Positions 1 to 8,990 of a stretch of 64,000 nucleotides of DNA are shown one piece after another. The notes beneath the pieces were generated by a model. The model was not told the origin of the DNA. It saw nothing but the letters and a program-made list of their open reading frames with translations, and did no database searches. The translations under genes were made by a program, and so were the position numbers. Source of the stretch: Rugamonas aquatica. Lineage in GTDB: Bacteria; Pseudomonadota; Gammaproteobacteria; Burkholderiales; Burkholderiaceae_D. The stretch spans positions 100,065 through 164,064 of the forward strand of contig NZ_WHUG01000016.1 of the NCBI RefSeq assembly GCF_009380215.1, in the 5' to 3' direction. Position 1 is the stretch's first letter. Each line of letters starts with the position of its first letter.

Positions 1-1269
1 CAGCGCGCGGCGCACCTGGTCCGCATCCGGCAGGCTGACCAGCGGATTGGTGGCGATCACCCACACCGCCTTGACGGTGCCCACCTCGATGGCGCGGAAC
101 AGGTCGACCGCCTTCAGGCCAGGCTTGCCGGCGATGGAGGGAGAGTCCCAGAAAGTCTGCACCACGTCGCGATGGTCGGCGCGGTCCAGGTCCATATGCG
201 CGGCCAGCATATTGGCCAGGCCGCCCACTTCGCGGCCGCCCATGGCGTTGGGCTGGCCGGTGATCGAAAACGGCCCCATGCCCGGCTTGCCGATCCGGCC
301 GCCGATCAGGTGGCAGTTGATGATGGCGTTGACCTTGTCGGTACCGGCCGACGATTGATTGACGCCCATCGAAAACGCGGTGATGGTCTTGCGCGTGGCG
401 GCGAAGGATTCGTAGAACTCCATCAGCACCGGCAGCTCGATACGGCAGATCTTGGCCACGGCGGCCGGATCGCTGCAATCGACGTTGGCCGTTTCCAGCG
501 CCGCATCCAGGCCGTTGGTGTGCTCGTCGACGAAGGCCGGATCGACCGCGCCGATGCGCGCCAGGTAGCTCAGCAGGCCGTTGAACAGCCATACGTCCGT
601 CCCCGCCTTGACCGGCAGGTGCAGGTCGGCCAGTTCGCAGGTGGCGGTGCGGCGCGGATCGATGACGACGATCTTCATCTCCGGCCGGCTCTCCTTGGCC
701 TTGAGGATGCGCTGGAAAAGGATGGGATGGCACCACGCGGTGTTGGAGCCGACCAGCACCACCATGTCGGCCAGTTCCAGGTCGTCGTAGCACAACGGCA
801 CCAGGTCTTCGCCGAAGGCGCGCTTGTAGCCGGCCACCGCCGACGACATGCACAGCCGCGAGTTGGTGTCGATATTGGCGCTGCCGACGTAGCCCTTCAT
901 CAGTTTGTTGGCGACGTAGTAGTCCTCGGTCAGCAGCTGGCCGGAGACGTACAGCGCGACAGCGTCCGGCCCATGCTCGGCGATGATGGAGCGCCATGTG
1001 CCGGCCACCTTGTCCAGCGCATCGTCCCACGATACGCGCCGCAGGCCGCCGGCATCGCGCACCTGCGGATACAGCAGGCGGCCTTCCAGGCCTACCGTCT
1101 CGCCCAGGGCGGAACCCTTGACGCACAGGCGGCCCTTGTTAGCCGGGTGCAGCTTGTCGCCGGCGATGGCTATCGTGCCGTCGGCCTTGGGCGTCGCCTG
1201 CACGCCGCAGCCTACGCCGCAATAGGCGCATGTGGTGCGTACTGCCAGATGGTCGGTGGACAGGTTCAA
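1..1269 (-). CDS. nasA: Assimilatory nitrate reductase catalytic subunit, 3' end outside window
   Basis: Molybdopterin oxidoreductase that reduces nitrate to nitrite in the cytoplasm. The reading frame is open from a TTG at 1269 to the window edge, giving about 423 residues of a protein usually near 900. The N-terminus carries the [4Fe-4S] motif CAYCGVGC (Cys14, 17, 21) and a later Cys in GRLCVKG, as in NasA/NapA/FdhF enzymes. Further along are the typical stretches NIDTNSRLCMSSAV and GVNQSSAGTD. TTG is chosen because an in-frame TGA, the stop of the preceding gene, lies 18 bases upstream and no ATG or GTG falls between. It is the last gene seen in the operon that begins at 6820. The C-terminal half, and any extra [2Fe-2S] domain, cannot be judged here. 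Confidence 0.93.
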   Translation of the reverse strand, partial: MNLSTDHLAVRTTCAYCGVGCGVQATPKADGTIAIAGDKLHPANKGRLCVKGSALGETVGLEGRLLYPQVRDAGGLRRVSWDDALDKVAGTWRSIIAEHGPDAVALYVSGQLLTEDYYVANKLMKGYVGSANIDTNSRLCMSSAVAGYKRAFGEDLVPLCYDDLELADMVVLVGSNTAWCHPILFQRILKAKESRPEMKIVVIDPRRTATCELADLHLPVKAGTDVWLFNGLLSYLARIGAVDPAFVDEHTNGLDAALETANVDCSDPAAVAKICRIELPVLMEFYESFAATRKTITAFSMGVNQSSAGTDKVNAIINCHLIGGRIGKPGMGPFSITGQPNAMGGREVGGLANMLAAHMDLDRADHRDVVQTFWDSPSIAGKPGLKAVDLFRAIEVGTVKAVWVIATNPLVSLPDADQVRRAL

Positions 1270-1287
1270 GATGCTTGCTCGCTCAAA

Positions 1288-2502
1288 TCATGCGGCGCGC
1301 GCGGAAAGCGCTTCGCCAAACAACAGGTTTTGCCGGATCGGCGTAATGTCGGTACGGTTCTGAATCAGGTTGAAGTACCACGGGCCATCCTTGACGTCGC
1401 CGTACAGCACGGCGCCGGTGACGCGGCCGTCCTTCAGCACCAGGCGCTTGTAGACGCCGCGCCGCGCATCGCGCAGCACCAGGTCTTCGCTGCCTTCGCC
1501 ACCGACGAAATCACCGACCGAATACAGGTCCACGCCGGTCACTTTCAGGCGGGTCGGCGATGTCTGTTGCACGTAGCGGCGCACGCCGGCGCCGGCCAGG
1601 TGCGCACCGCACACGCGCGCCTGGTCCCAGATCGGCGCCACCAGGCCGAAGGTGGCGCTGCGGTGCTGCACGCATTCGCCGACGGCGTACACGCGCGGAT
1701 CGTAGGTTTGCAGCGTATCGTCGACAACGATGGCGCGTTCGCAATGCAGGCCGGCCGATTTGGCCAGGTCGATATTGGGACGCACGCCGGCGGTCATCAC
1801 CACCAGGTCCGCAGGGATTTCGCTGCCATCCTTGAAGCGCACCGCGCGTACACGGTCCGGGCCGGCGATTTCGGCGGTCTGCGCGTTCATCAGGAATTTC
1901 AGGCCCTTGGCTTCAAGTGCCTTTTGCAGCAGCAGCGCGGCCGGCTTGTCGAGCTGCTGGTTCATCAACACATCGGAGACATGGACCACGGTGACGGACA
2001 TGCCCTGCCGTTGCAGGCCGTTGGCAGCTTCAAGGCCCAGCAGGCCGCCGCCGATCACCACGGCGTGGCGGTGATTGCGGGCCATCGCCAGCATGCTCTC
2101 CACGTCCTGGATGTCGCGGAAGGCCAGCACGCCTGGCAGCTGGTGGCCGGGTACGGGAATGATGAAGGGCTTGGAACCGGTGGCGATCAGCAGGCGGTCG
2201 TAGCGCACTTCCAGCCCGGAGCGGGCGCGGACGATGCGCTTGCGTCGGTCGATATGCTCGACCGGATCGCCCGCATGCAGCGTGATGCCATGCTGGACGT
2301 ACCATTCGCGCGTGTTGAGCATGATGTCTTCCATGCTCTTCTCGCCCGCCAGTACAGGCGACAGCAGGATGCGGTTGTAGTTACCGTGCGGCTCGGCGCC
2401 GAACACGGTGATGTCGTACATGTCCGGCGCCAGCTTGTGCAGCTCCTCGACCGTGCGCATGCCGGCCATGCCGTTACCGATGACCACCAGTGATGGCTTC
2501 AT
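1288..2502 (-). CDS. FAD/NAD-dependent oxidoreductase, likely NasB-type electron donor to NasA
   Basis: A 404-residue pyridine nucleotide-disulphide oxidoreductase-class flavoprotein. It has an N-terminal FAD-binding GxGxxG (VVIGNGMAG) and a second dinucleotide fold for NAD(P)H (VVIGGGLLGLE, about residue 150). The sequence resembles the FAD half of NirB and of NasB, but lacks the BFD [2Fe-2S] and siroheme domains. ATG at 2502 is chosen because a GGAGGGGG ribosome site lies just upstream; the longer frame would run back into a palindromic repeat. It lies 18 bases upstream of nasA in the same frame. The likely role is passing electrons from NAD(P)H to NasA. This is inferred from position; a rubredoxin- or ferredoxin-reductase role is possible. 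Confidence 0.85.
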   Translation of the reverse strand: MKPSLVVIGNGMAGMRTVEELHKLAPDMYDITVFGAEPHGNYNRILLSPVLAGEKSMEDIMLNTREWYVQHGITLHAGDPVEHIDRRKRIVRARSGLEVRYDRLLIATGSKPFIIPVPGHQLPGVLAFRDIQDVESMLAMARNHRHAVVIGGGLLGLEAANGLQRQGMSVTVVHVSDVLMNQQLDKPAALLLQKALEAKGLKFLMNAQTAEIAGPDRVRAVRFKDGSEIPADLVVMTAGVRPNIDLAKSAGLHCERAIVVDDTLQTYDPRVYAVGECVQHRSATFGLVAPIWDQARVCGAHLAGAGVRRYVQQTSPTRLKVTGVDLYSVGDFVGGEGSEDLVLRDARRGVYKRLVLKDGRVTGAVLYGDVKDGPWYFNLIQNRTDITPIRQNLLFGEALSARAA

Positions 2503-2520
2503 TGAGTTACCCCCTCCGCA

Positions 2521-2598
2521 GTCATTCCCGCGCAGGCGGGAATCCATAGAACGCTCACCAGGATGCTGCGTATGGATTCCCGCGTGCGCGGGAATGAC
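2521..2598. repeat. 78-bp paired palindromic repeat, copy 1
   Basis: Two short hairpins, each with arms of the form ATTCCCGC/GCGGGAAT, sit head to head, so the whole 78-bp unit is itself an inverted repeat (GTCATTCCCGC...GCGGGAATGAC). It lies inside the operon, between nirD and the FAD oxidoreductase gene. A second unit of exactly the same length and layout is at 20666-20743. The form is like REP/BIME elements. It could act as an mRNA processing or stability element within the operon, which would need transcript data. Confidence 0.85.
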
Positions 2599-2608
2599 GG
2601 AATTTCGT

Positions 2609-2956
2609 TCACAGGCCTACCCACACTTTGCCGCCGTCGATGCGGGCGGGATAGGTGGCGACCGAATGCTCCGGCGCCTCCAGGCACTCGCCCGTTTGCA
2701 GGTCGAAGTGCTGCTTGTAGATCGGCGAGGCGACCACGATGCGTTCGCCCAGATTGCCCACCAGTCCACGCGACAGCACGGACGCTTCGGAATTCGGATC
2801 GTAGTTATCGATGGCGAACACGCGCGCGCTGCCGTCGTCCACATGGAACACGGCGACCTGCTGCTTGTTCAGCAAGGCGCACACGCCGGTGTTGGGCACG
2901 ATGTCGTCCAGGTTGCAGACGGCGATCCAGTTATCGGTTTGAATATCGCGATGCAT
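2609..2956 (-). CDS. nirD: Nitrite reductase (NADH) small subunit NirD
   Basis: A 115-residue protein of the NirD family, a Rieske-like fold that in this family lacks the usual iron-sulphur ligands; no CxH...CxxH pattern is visible. It partners NirB in the cytoplasmic six-electron reduction of nitrite to ammonium. The start at 2956 is 10 bases after the nirB stop. The gap after it is unusually long for this operon (106 bases) because the palindromic repeat at 2521-2598 is inserted there. Confidence 0.95.
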   Translation of the reverse strand: MHRDIQTDNWIAVCNLDDIVPNTGVCALLNKQQVAVFHVDDGSARVFAIDNYDPNSEASVLSRGLVGNLGERIVVASPIYKQHFDLQTGECLEAPEHSVATYPARIDGGKVWVGL

Positions 2957-2966
2957 AATCTTCTCC

Positions 2967-5498
2967 TCAAGCTGCCTTGACTGCGATCGGAATCACGCGC
3001 TTGCGCTCTTCCACGGTGGCCGGACGAATCTGGCCGCGTTCTTCCATGAACAGCACGTTCTCGTCGCCCTTCTCGCTGTTGACGAAGTGACGGAAGCGCT
3101 TGCGGGTTTCCGGATTCTCGACAGCTTCCTTCCACTCGCACGCGTAGGTGTCGACCACGTGCTGCATATCGGCTTCCAGCTCGGCGGCGATGCCCAGCTT
3201 GTCGTTGACGACGACCTGCTTCAGGTAATCCAGGCCGCCTTCCAGGTTTTCGCGCCATACGCTAGTGCGTTGCAGGCGGTCGCCGGTGCGGGTGTAGAAC
3301 ATCAGGAAGCGGTCGATGTACTGGACCAGCGTGGCCTTGTCCAGATCCGTCGCCAGCAGCTCGGCGTGGCGCGGCTTCATGCCGCCGTTACCGCATACGT
3401 AGAGGTTCCAGCCTTTTTCGGTGGCGATCACGCCCACGTCCTTGCCCTGCGCCTCGGCGCACTCGCGGGTGCAGCCGGATACGCCGAACTTGATCTTGTG
3501 CGGCGTGCGCAGGCCTTTGTAACGGTTTTCCAGTTCGATCGCCAGGCCGATGGAATCGTCGACGCCATAGCGGCACCAGGTCGAGCCGACGCAAGACTTC
3601 ACCGTGCGCAGCGACTTGCCGTAGGCGTGGCCGGATTCGAAGCCGGCGGCGATCAGCTCTTCCCAGATCAGCGGCAGCTGCTCGACGCGGGCGCCGAACA
3701 GGTCGACGCGGGCGCCGCCGGTGATCTTGGTGTACAGCTGGTACTTCTTGGCGACCATGCCGACTGCGATCAGGCCATCGGCCGTCACCTCGCCGCCCGG
3801 CATGCGCGGCACCACAGAGTAGGTGCCGTCCTTCTGGATATTGCCGAGGAAGTAGTCGTTGGTGTCTTGCAGGCTGGCGTGTTCCTTCTTCAGCACGAAG
3901 TCGTTCCACACCGACGCCAGGATGCTGGCCGCCAGCGGTTTGCAGACGTCGCAACCAAGGCCTTTGCCATGCTTGGCCAGCAGATCGCCGAAGCTCTTGA
4001 TCTGGCCGACTTTAATCAGGTGGAACAGCTCCTGGCGCGAATACGCGAAGTGTTCGCAGACGTGGTTGTTGACGGCCATGCCGAGCTTCTTCATCTCGGC
4101 CTTCATCACCTGCGTCACCAGCGGCACGCAGCCGCCGCAGGAGGTCCCGGCGTTGGTGCAGCTTTTCAGTTCGCTGATGGTGGTGGCGCCGCCGGCAACC
4201 GCTGCGCACAGCGCGCCTTTCGACACGTCGTTGCAGGAGCAGATCTGCGCGCCTTCCGGCAGCGCATCCACGCCCAGGCCTGGCCTGGCCGCACCATCCG
4301 ACTGCGGCAGGATCAGGAACTCCGGCGATTCCGGCAGTTCGATTTTGTTCAACATCATTTGCAGCAGCGTGCCGTACTCGCTGGCGTCGCCCACCATCAC
4401 GCCGCCCAGCAGGTACTTGCCGCAATCGGAGACGACGATCTTCTTGTAGATCTGTTTGCGCTCGTCGGTGAACTGGTAGGAACGGCTGCCTTCGACCTTG
4501 CCGTGCGGGTCGCCGATGCTGGCCACGTCCACGCCCATCAGTTTCAGCTTGGTGCTCATGTCGGCGCCGGCGAATTCCGCCGCTTCGCCCAGCATATGCT
4601 TGGCCGCGACGCGCGCCATCTCGTAGCCCGGCGCCACCAGGCCGAAGATCAAGCCGCCCCACAGCGCGCATTCGCCGATGGCGTAGACGTCCGGATCGGA
4701 GGTGACGCAGTTGTTGTTGATCTCGATGCCGCCACGCGGGCCGATGGTCAGGCCGCTCTCGCGGGCCAGCATGTCGCGTGGGCGGATGCCGGCCGAGAAG
4801 ACGATCATGTCCGCATCCAGATGGCCGCCGTCGGCGAACTCCATGCGGTGCGTGCCATCGACGCCGTCGACGATGGCGGTGGTGTTTTTACCCGTGTGGA
4901 CGGTCACGCCCAGTTCTTCGATCTTACGGCGCAGCACGCGCGCGCCGCCGTCGTCCACCTGCACCGCCATCAGGCGCGGCGAGAACTCGACTACGTGCGT
5001 GTCCAGCTTCATGTCGCGCAAGGCCTTGGCGCATTCGAGGCCCAGCAGGCCGCCGCCGATGACGACGCCGGTCTTCGAGCGTTGGCCGCATTCGAGCATC
5101 GCTTCCAGGTCTTCGATGGTGCGGTAGACGAAGCAGTCCTTGCGCTCCTTGCCCGGCAGCGGCGGCACGAAGGGGAAGGAGCCGGTGGCGATCACCAGCT
5201 TGTCGTAGTCCAGCACATTGCCGTCGGCGGTGGAGACGGTCTTGCGGGCGGTGTCGATGCCGGTGGCGCGGGTGTTCAGGCGCAGCACCATGTCGTCGCG
5301 GTCGAAGAAGCCGGGCTTCACCAGCGACAGGTCTTCCGCCGATTTACCGGAGAAGAATTCGGACAGGTGCACGCGGTCGTACGCGGGGCGCGGTTCTTCG
5401 CACAGCACCGTCACCTGCAGATTGGCGGCGCCGCTGTTGGCCAGGCTTTCCAGGAACTTGTGGCCGACCATGCCGTGACCGATAACGATAATTTTCAT
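2967..5498 (-). CDS. nirB: Nitrite reductase (NADH) large subunit NirB
   Basis: An 843-residue siroheme nitrite reductase. The order of domains is an FAD/NAD oxidoreductase at about residues 1-400 (GHGMVG near the start, GGGLLGLECA near 150), a BFD-type [2Fe-2S] segment from about 419 (CSCND...CTNAGTSCGGC), and a C-terminal siroheme/[4Fe-4S] domain with C-x5-C near 634 (CVGSTWC) and C-x3-C near 673 (CTREC). All ligands appear intact and the length is normal. The start at 5498 (MKIIVIGHGMVG) follows an AGAGGA ribosome site; the longer frame upstream would overlap the transporter gene. It is cotranscribed with the transporter upstream (14-base gap) and nirD downstream. Siroheme supply is likely to involve cobA at 9639-10394. 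Confidence 0.97.
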   Translation of the reverse strand: MKIIVIGHGMVGHKFLESLANSGAANLQVTVLCEEPRPAYDRVHLSEFFSGKSAEDLSLVKPGFFDRDDMVLRLNTRATGIDTARKTVSTADGNVLDYDKLVIATGSFPFVPPLPGKERKDCFVYRTIEDLEAMLECGQRSKTGVVIGGGLLGLECAKALRDMKLDTHVVEFSPRLMAVQVDDGGARVLRRKIEELGVTVHTGKNTTAIVDGVDGTHRMEFADGGHLDADMIVFSAGIRPRDMLARESGLTIGPRGGIEINNNCVTSDPDVYAIGECALWGGLIFGLVAPGYEMARVAAKHMLGEAAEFAGADMSTKLKLMGVDVASIGDPHGKVEGSRSYQFTDERKQIYKKIVVSDCGKYLLGGVMVGDASEYGTLLQMMLNKIELPESPEFLILPQSDGAARPGLGVDALPEGAQICSCNDVSKGALCAAVAGGATTISELKSCTNAGTSCGGCVPLVTQVMKAEMKKLGMAVNNHVCEHFAYSRQELFHLIKVGQIKSFGDLLAKHGKGLGCDVCKPLAASILASVWNDFVLKKEHASLQDTNDYFLGNIQKDGTYSVVPRMPGGEVTADGLIAVGMVAKKYQLYTKITGGARVDLFGARVEQLPLIWEELIAAGFESGHAYGKSLRTVKSCVGSTWCRYGVDDSIGLAIELENRYKGLRTPHKIKFGVSGCTRECAEAQGKDVGVIATEKGWNLYVCGNGGMKPRHAELLATDLDKATLVQYIDRFLMFYTRTGDRLQRTSVWRENLEGGLDYLKQVVVNDKLGIAAELEADMQHVVDTYACEWKEAVENPETRKRFRHFVNSEKGDENVLFMEERGQIRPATVEERKRVIPIAVKAA

Positions 5499-5512
5499 GA
5501 TGCGTTTTCCTC

Positions 5513-6820
5513 TTAAGCTGCCAGCTTGGATGCGATGGCGGTTTCTTCGACGGCGCTGCTGCTGAAGCGGGCCGCCAGCGCGCACAGCGCGGATGCGGCG
5601 ACCACGAAGCCCAGGATGCTCAGCGTCTGCTGCGTGTTACCCAGGCCTTTCATCAGGAAGCCCGCAGCCACGGCGCCAACATTGCCACCGGCACCGATGA
5701 TGCCGGCCACGCCGCCAAGGGCGCGCTTGTCGACGAAGGGCACGATGGCGTAGGTCGCGCCGCAGGCCATGTGGGTGAACAGGCCGAACACCAGCATGGC
5801 GACTATGGCCAGTGCGGCGGTGCCGGCGTTGGCGAACATCAGCAGGCCCGCGCCTTCGCCCAGCATCAGCACGAACAGCAGCGTGACGCGGTTATTCAGG
5901 TTGCCGATGGCGGCGAATTTGTCCGACACCCAGCCGCCCAGCGCACGGGCGAACAATGCCAGCAGGCCGAAACTGCCCGCCGCCATGCCGGCCTGCGCCA
6001 GCGTCAATTTGAAGTGGTCGACGTAGTAGATGGCGGCGATGTTGTGGATGAAGATCTCGATGCCGAAGCAGGCGCCGTAGGTGATAAACAGCAGCCATAC
6101 GCGGTAGTTGGCGGAGGCCAGTTTGAAGCTCTCCCAGCCGCCTTTCTTTGCTCCCCCATCGATGGCGATACCTGCCGCGCGCAGTTCGCTGAAGTTCCCT
6201 TGCGGGCAGTCCTGCGTGTAGCGGTAGTAGACGCCGGCCATGACGATCATCAGCACGCCCGGCACGATCAGCGCAGCGCGCCAGCCGAAGCCCTCGCTCA
6301 CGCCCAGCATGACCATGGCGGTCATTAGCAGCGGCATCACGGCTTGCGCCACGCCGCCGCCCGCATTGCCCCAGCCTGCGGCGGCTGCGTTGGCGGTGCC
6401 CACCACTTTAGGCGCGAACATCACCGAGGTGTGGTACTGCGTGATAACGAAGCTGGCGCCGGCCGCGCCGATCCCAAGGCGGAAGAACAGGAAGCTCTCG
6501 TAGCTCTGCGCGAAGGCGACGCCGATCACCGGGATGGACCCCAGCAGCAGCAAGCCCGTATAGGTTTTGCGCGGGCCGAAGTGGTCGCACAGCGGGCCGA
6601 CCACCAGCCGCACGAGGATGGTGATGGCGACTGCCGCGATGTTGATGTTGGCGATCTGCGCGATGCTCAGGCCGAATTCCCCTTTAATCACCGGCATCAG
6701 CGGCGCGCAGGCGAACCAGGCGAAGAAGCAGACGAAGAACGCCATCCAGGTCAAGTGGAACGCCCGCATCTGAGGCGTTGAGATCGAGAAGAGCTTGATG
6801 CTGGTAGCTTTGGTGGCCAT
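5513..6820 (-). CDS. MFS nitrate/nitrite transporter, NarK/NNP family
   Basis: A 435-residue inner-membrane protein with about 12 hydrophobic segments. It carries the two glycine-rich nitrate signatures of the NNP family, GWGNAGGG and IIGAGGNVGAVAAG. It probably imports nitrate (or nitrate/nitrite) for the reductases encoded downstream. It is the first gene of the transporter-nirB-nirD-FAD oxidoreductase-nasA operon. Its start lies about 22 bases after the U-tract of a leader terminator, so its expression should depend on readthrough of that terminator. Confidence 0.92.
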   Translation of the reverse strand: MATKATSIKLFSISTPQMRAFHLTWMAFFVCFFAWFACAPLMPVIKGEFGLSIAQIANINIAAVAITILVRLVVGPLCDHFGPRKTYTGLLLLGSIPVIGVAFAQSYESFLFFRLGIGAAGASFVITQYHTSVMFAPKVVGTANAAAAGWGNAGGGVAQAVMPLLMTAMVMLGVSEGFGWRAALIVPGVLMIVMAGVYYRYTQDCPQGNFSELRAAGIAIDGGAKKGGWESFKLASANYRVWLLFITYGACFGIEIFIHNIAAIYYVDHFKLTLAQAGMAAGSFGLLALFARALGGWVSDKFAAIGNLNNRVTLLFVLMLGEGAGLLMFANAGTAALAIVAMLVFGLFTHMACGATYAIVPFVDKRALGGVAGIIGAGGNVGAVAAGFLMKGLGNTQQTLSILGFVVAASALCALAARFSSSAVEETAIASKLAA

Positions 6821-6841
6821 TTTTTATCCCGTTCAGAAAAC

Positions 6842-6893
6842 AAAAAGGCGTCCGCGCAGCCACGATCACCTAAGACCGGGTTGGGCGGACGCC
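6842..6893 (-). terminator. Leader attenuator of the nitrate assimilation operon
   Basis: On the minus strand, arms GGCGTCCGC (6885-6893) and GCGGACGCC (6847-6855) form a perfect 9-bp stem followed at once by TTTTT. It ends about 20 bases before the first start codon of the operon and inside its own leader, so it is an attenuator and not the end of another gene. The 5' arm is also used by an alternative hexaloop hairpin (6887-6900, extendable to 6878-6909), so the two folds exclude each other. Confidence 0.9.
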
Positions 6894-6954
6894 GTTGTCC
6901 TGCCAACCCGTCTTTGGGTCGGCGTATGTATTCGGGGGGATCGCCGTTGATCCC
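6878..6954 (-). promoter_or_regulatory. ANTAR-type antitermination leader (three hexaloop hairpins)
   Basis: Read on the minus strand, three hairpins with six-base loops follow one another. P1 (6937-6954) is GGGATC-AACGGC-GATCCC. P2 (6902-6923) has 8-bp arms and loop AAAGAC. P3 (6887-6900) is GGAC-AACGGC-GTCC. Each loop has A at position 1 and G at position 4, the hallmark of RNA sites bound by ANTAR proteins. P3 can extend through 6878-6909 with two single-base bulges, taking over the 3' arm of P2 and burying the 5' arm of the terminator. The leader fits NasR/NasT-type transcription antitermination, and a NasT-like ANTAR protein is encoded at 14295-14918. Confidence 0.87.
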
Positions 6955-6967
6955 TTAGCCTCTGTAT

Positions 6968-6983
6968 TGCAAGAGGCGTGCCA
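6968..6983 (-). promoter_or_regulatory. Sigma-54 promoter of the nitrate assimilation operon
   Basis: The minus strand reads TGGCACGCCTCTTGCA, a full match to TGGCACG-N4-TTGCW with GG at -24 and GC at -12. The expected start site, about 12 bases downstream, falls just before hairpin P1, so the transcript would begin directly with the ANTAR leader. Confidence 0.88.
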
Positions 6984-7067
6984 GAGTGGATTCGAGGCTG
7001 CTACAGAGGGAGAGCGCAGCGCAGCGCGTGGGCTGCGCGGCCATCATGCTATGTTGCGGTGCACGAT

Positions 7068-7084
7068 TGCACGCTATCGGTGCG
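7068..7084 (-). promoter_or_regulatory. NtrC-like enhancer site
   Basis: TGCAC-N7-GTGCG matches the NtrC site pattern TGCAC-N7-GTGCA in nine of ten arm positions. It lies about 85 bases upstream of the sigma-54 promoter, a usual enhancer distance. Further GGTGC/GCACC half-sites lie nearby (7058-7107). The region ends about 30 bases from the 3' end of the LytTR regulator gene. Confidence 0.65.
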
Positions 7085-7115
7085 CGCCGGCGGTGCGCCT
7101 TGATGGTGCGACGTC

Positions 7116-7876
7116 CTAGTCGCGGAACACGTGGGCGAAGGTGCGGCTCACCGCCAGCACTTCATCGCTGCCCTTGACCAGCACCTGCAGACGCTCGTTA
7201 TCGAGCCGCTCCACGGCCGCAATAGCATGGGCGTTGACGATGGTGCCGCGATGGATTTGCCAGAACAGCTCGGGGTCCAGCCCCTCCAGCAAATCCTTCA
7301 GGGCCACGCGGATCAGGGCCTCGCCGTCGGCCAGCACCACGCGGGTGTACTTGGTATCGGATTGCAAAAACAGCACATCGTTCACATTAATCAGGCGGAT
7401 CTGCTTGCCGACGCTGGCCTTGAGCCATTTCAGCCGCTGGGCCGGAGCCTTCGCCAGCTGGATCTCGGCCAGCACACCTCCCAGCGCGGCGGGAGCCTGC
7501 TGCGTGCGCTGCTTCAGGCGGGCGACGGCGCGCTCCAGCGAGGCGATATCGACAGGCTTGAGCAGATAGTCGACGGCGCCGCGCTGCAACGCCTCCAGCG
7601 CGTGCTGGTCGTAGGCCGTCACGAAGACGACGTGGGAGCGCTCGGCGATGCGGCGGGCCACTTCGAGCCCGGTCAGTCCCGGCATCTGGATATCGAGGAA
7701 GACCACGTCCGGCTCGTGCTCCACCCAGGCGTCCCAGGCGTCGTTGCCGTTTTCCGCGACGGCGACGACGCGCGCCTGCGGCCAGGCCTGCGCCAGTTGG
7801 GCCAGCAGCCGCTCGCGCATCAGGGCCTCGTCCTCGGCGATCAATATGGTGGGGCTGTCGTTCAACGTCATCACCA

Positions 7877-7877
<1 letters not shown>
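7116..7877 (-). CDS. LytTR-family response regulator
   Basis: A 253-residue two-component regulator. It has an N-terminal receiver with the acidic pair (IAEDEA), a phosphoacceptor Asp in VVFLDIQMPG and the conserved Lys in YLLKPVD. A C-terminal LytTR DNA-binding domain follows (about residues 145-250). The start codon overlaps the stop of the kinase gene (TAATG), which implies translational coupling. An internal ATG two codons on (7871) is the alternative start. It resembles AlgR/LytR-type regulators. A likely target is the direct repeat pair at 8930-8958 upstream of its own operon. No link to nitrate genes is evident beyond position. Confidence 0.93.
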
Positions 7878-8842
<965 letters not shown>

Positions 8843-8929
8843 GGTCGTTGATGCCTGTTCCGGCACGGTTGGTTAATCACAGAGTGGAGTCTGTGCCTTT
8901 ACCGCGCAGCCGACAGCATACATGAGACG

Positions 8930-8958
8930 AACGACGGTTTTACTCGACCAAACGACGG
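8930..8958. promoter_or_regulatory. Direct repeat pair, candidate LytTR binding site
   Basis: AACGACGG occurs twice (8930-8937 and 8951-8958), 21 bases start to start, or two helical turns. LytTR proteins bind short direct repeats spaced in this way. The pair lies about 90-115 bases upstream of the kinase start, so autoregulation is plausible. It also lies upstream of the divergent pseudogene. Confidence 0.5.
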
Positions 8959-8990
8959 CCATGATATTGACGATACATTAACGTTGCCAT

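Noticed and set aside
172..2493. 773-residue plus-strand open frame
   Set aside because: It is antisense to nasA and the FAD oxidoreductase. It is rich in His/Gln/Arg/Ala with no family motif, the usual mirror of GC-rich codon use.
3087..5516. 809-residue plus-strand open frame
   Set aside because: Mirror of nirB, whose iron-sulfur and siroheme motifs on the minus strand are intact.
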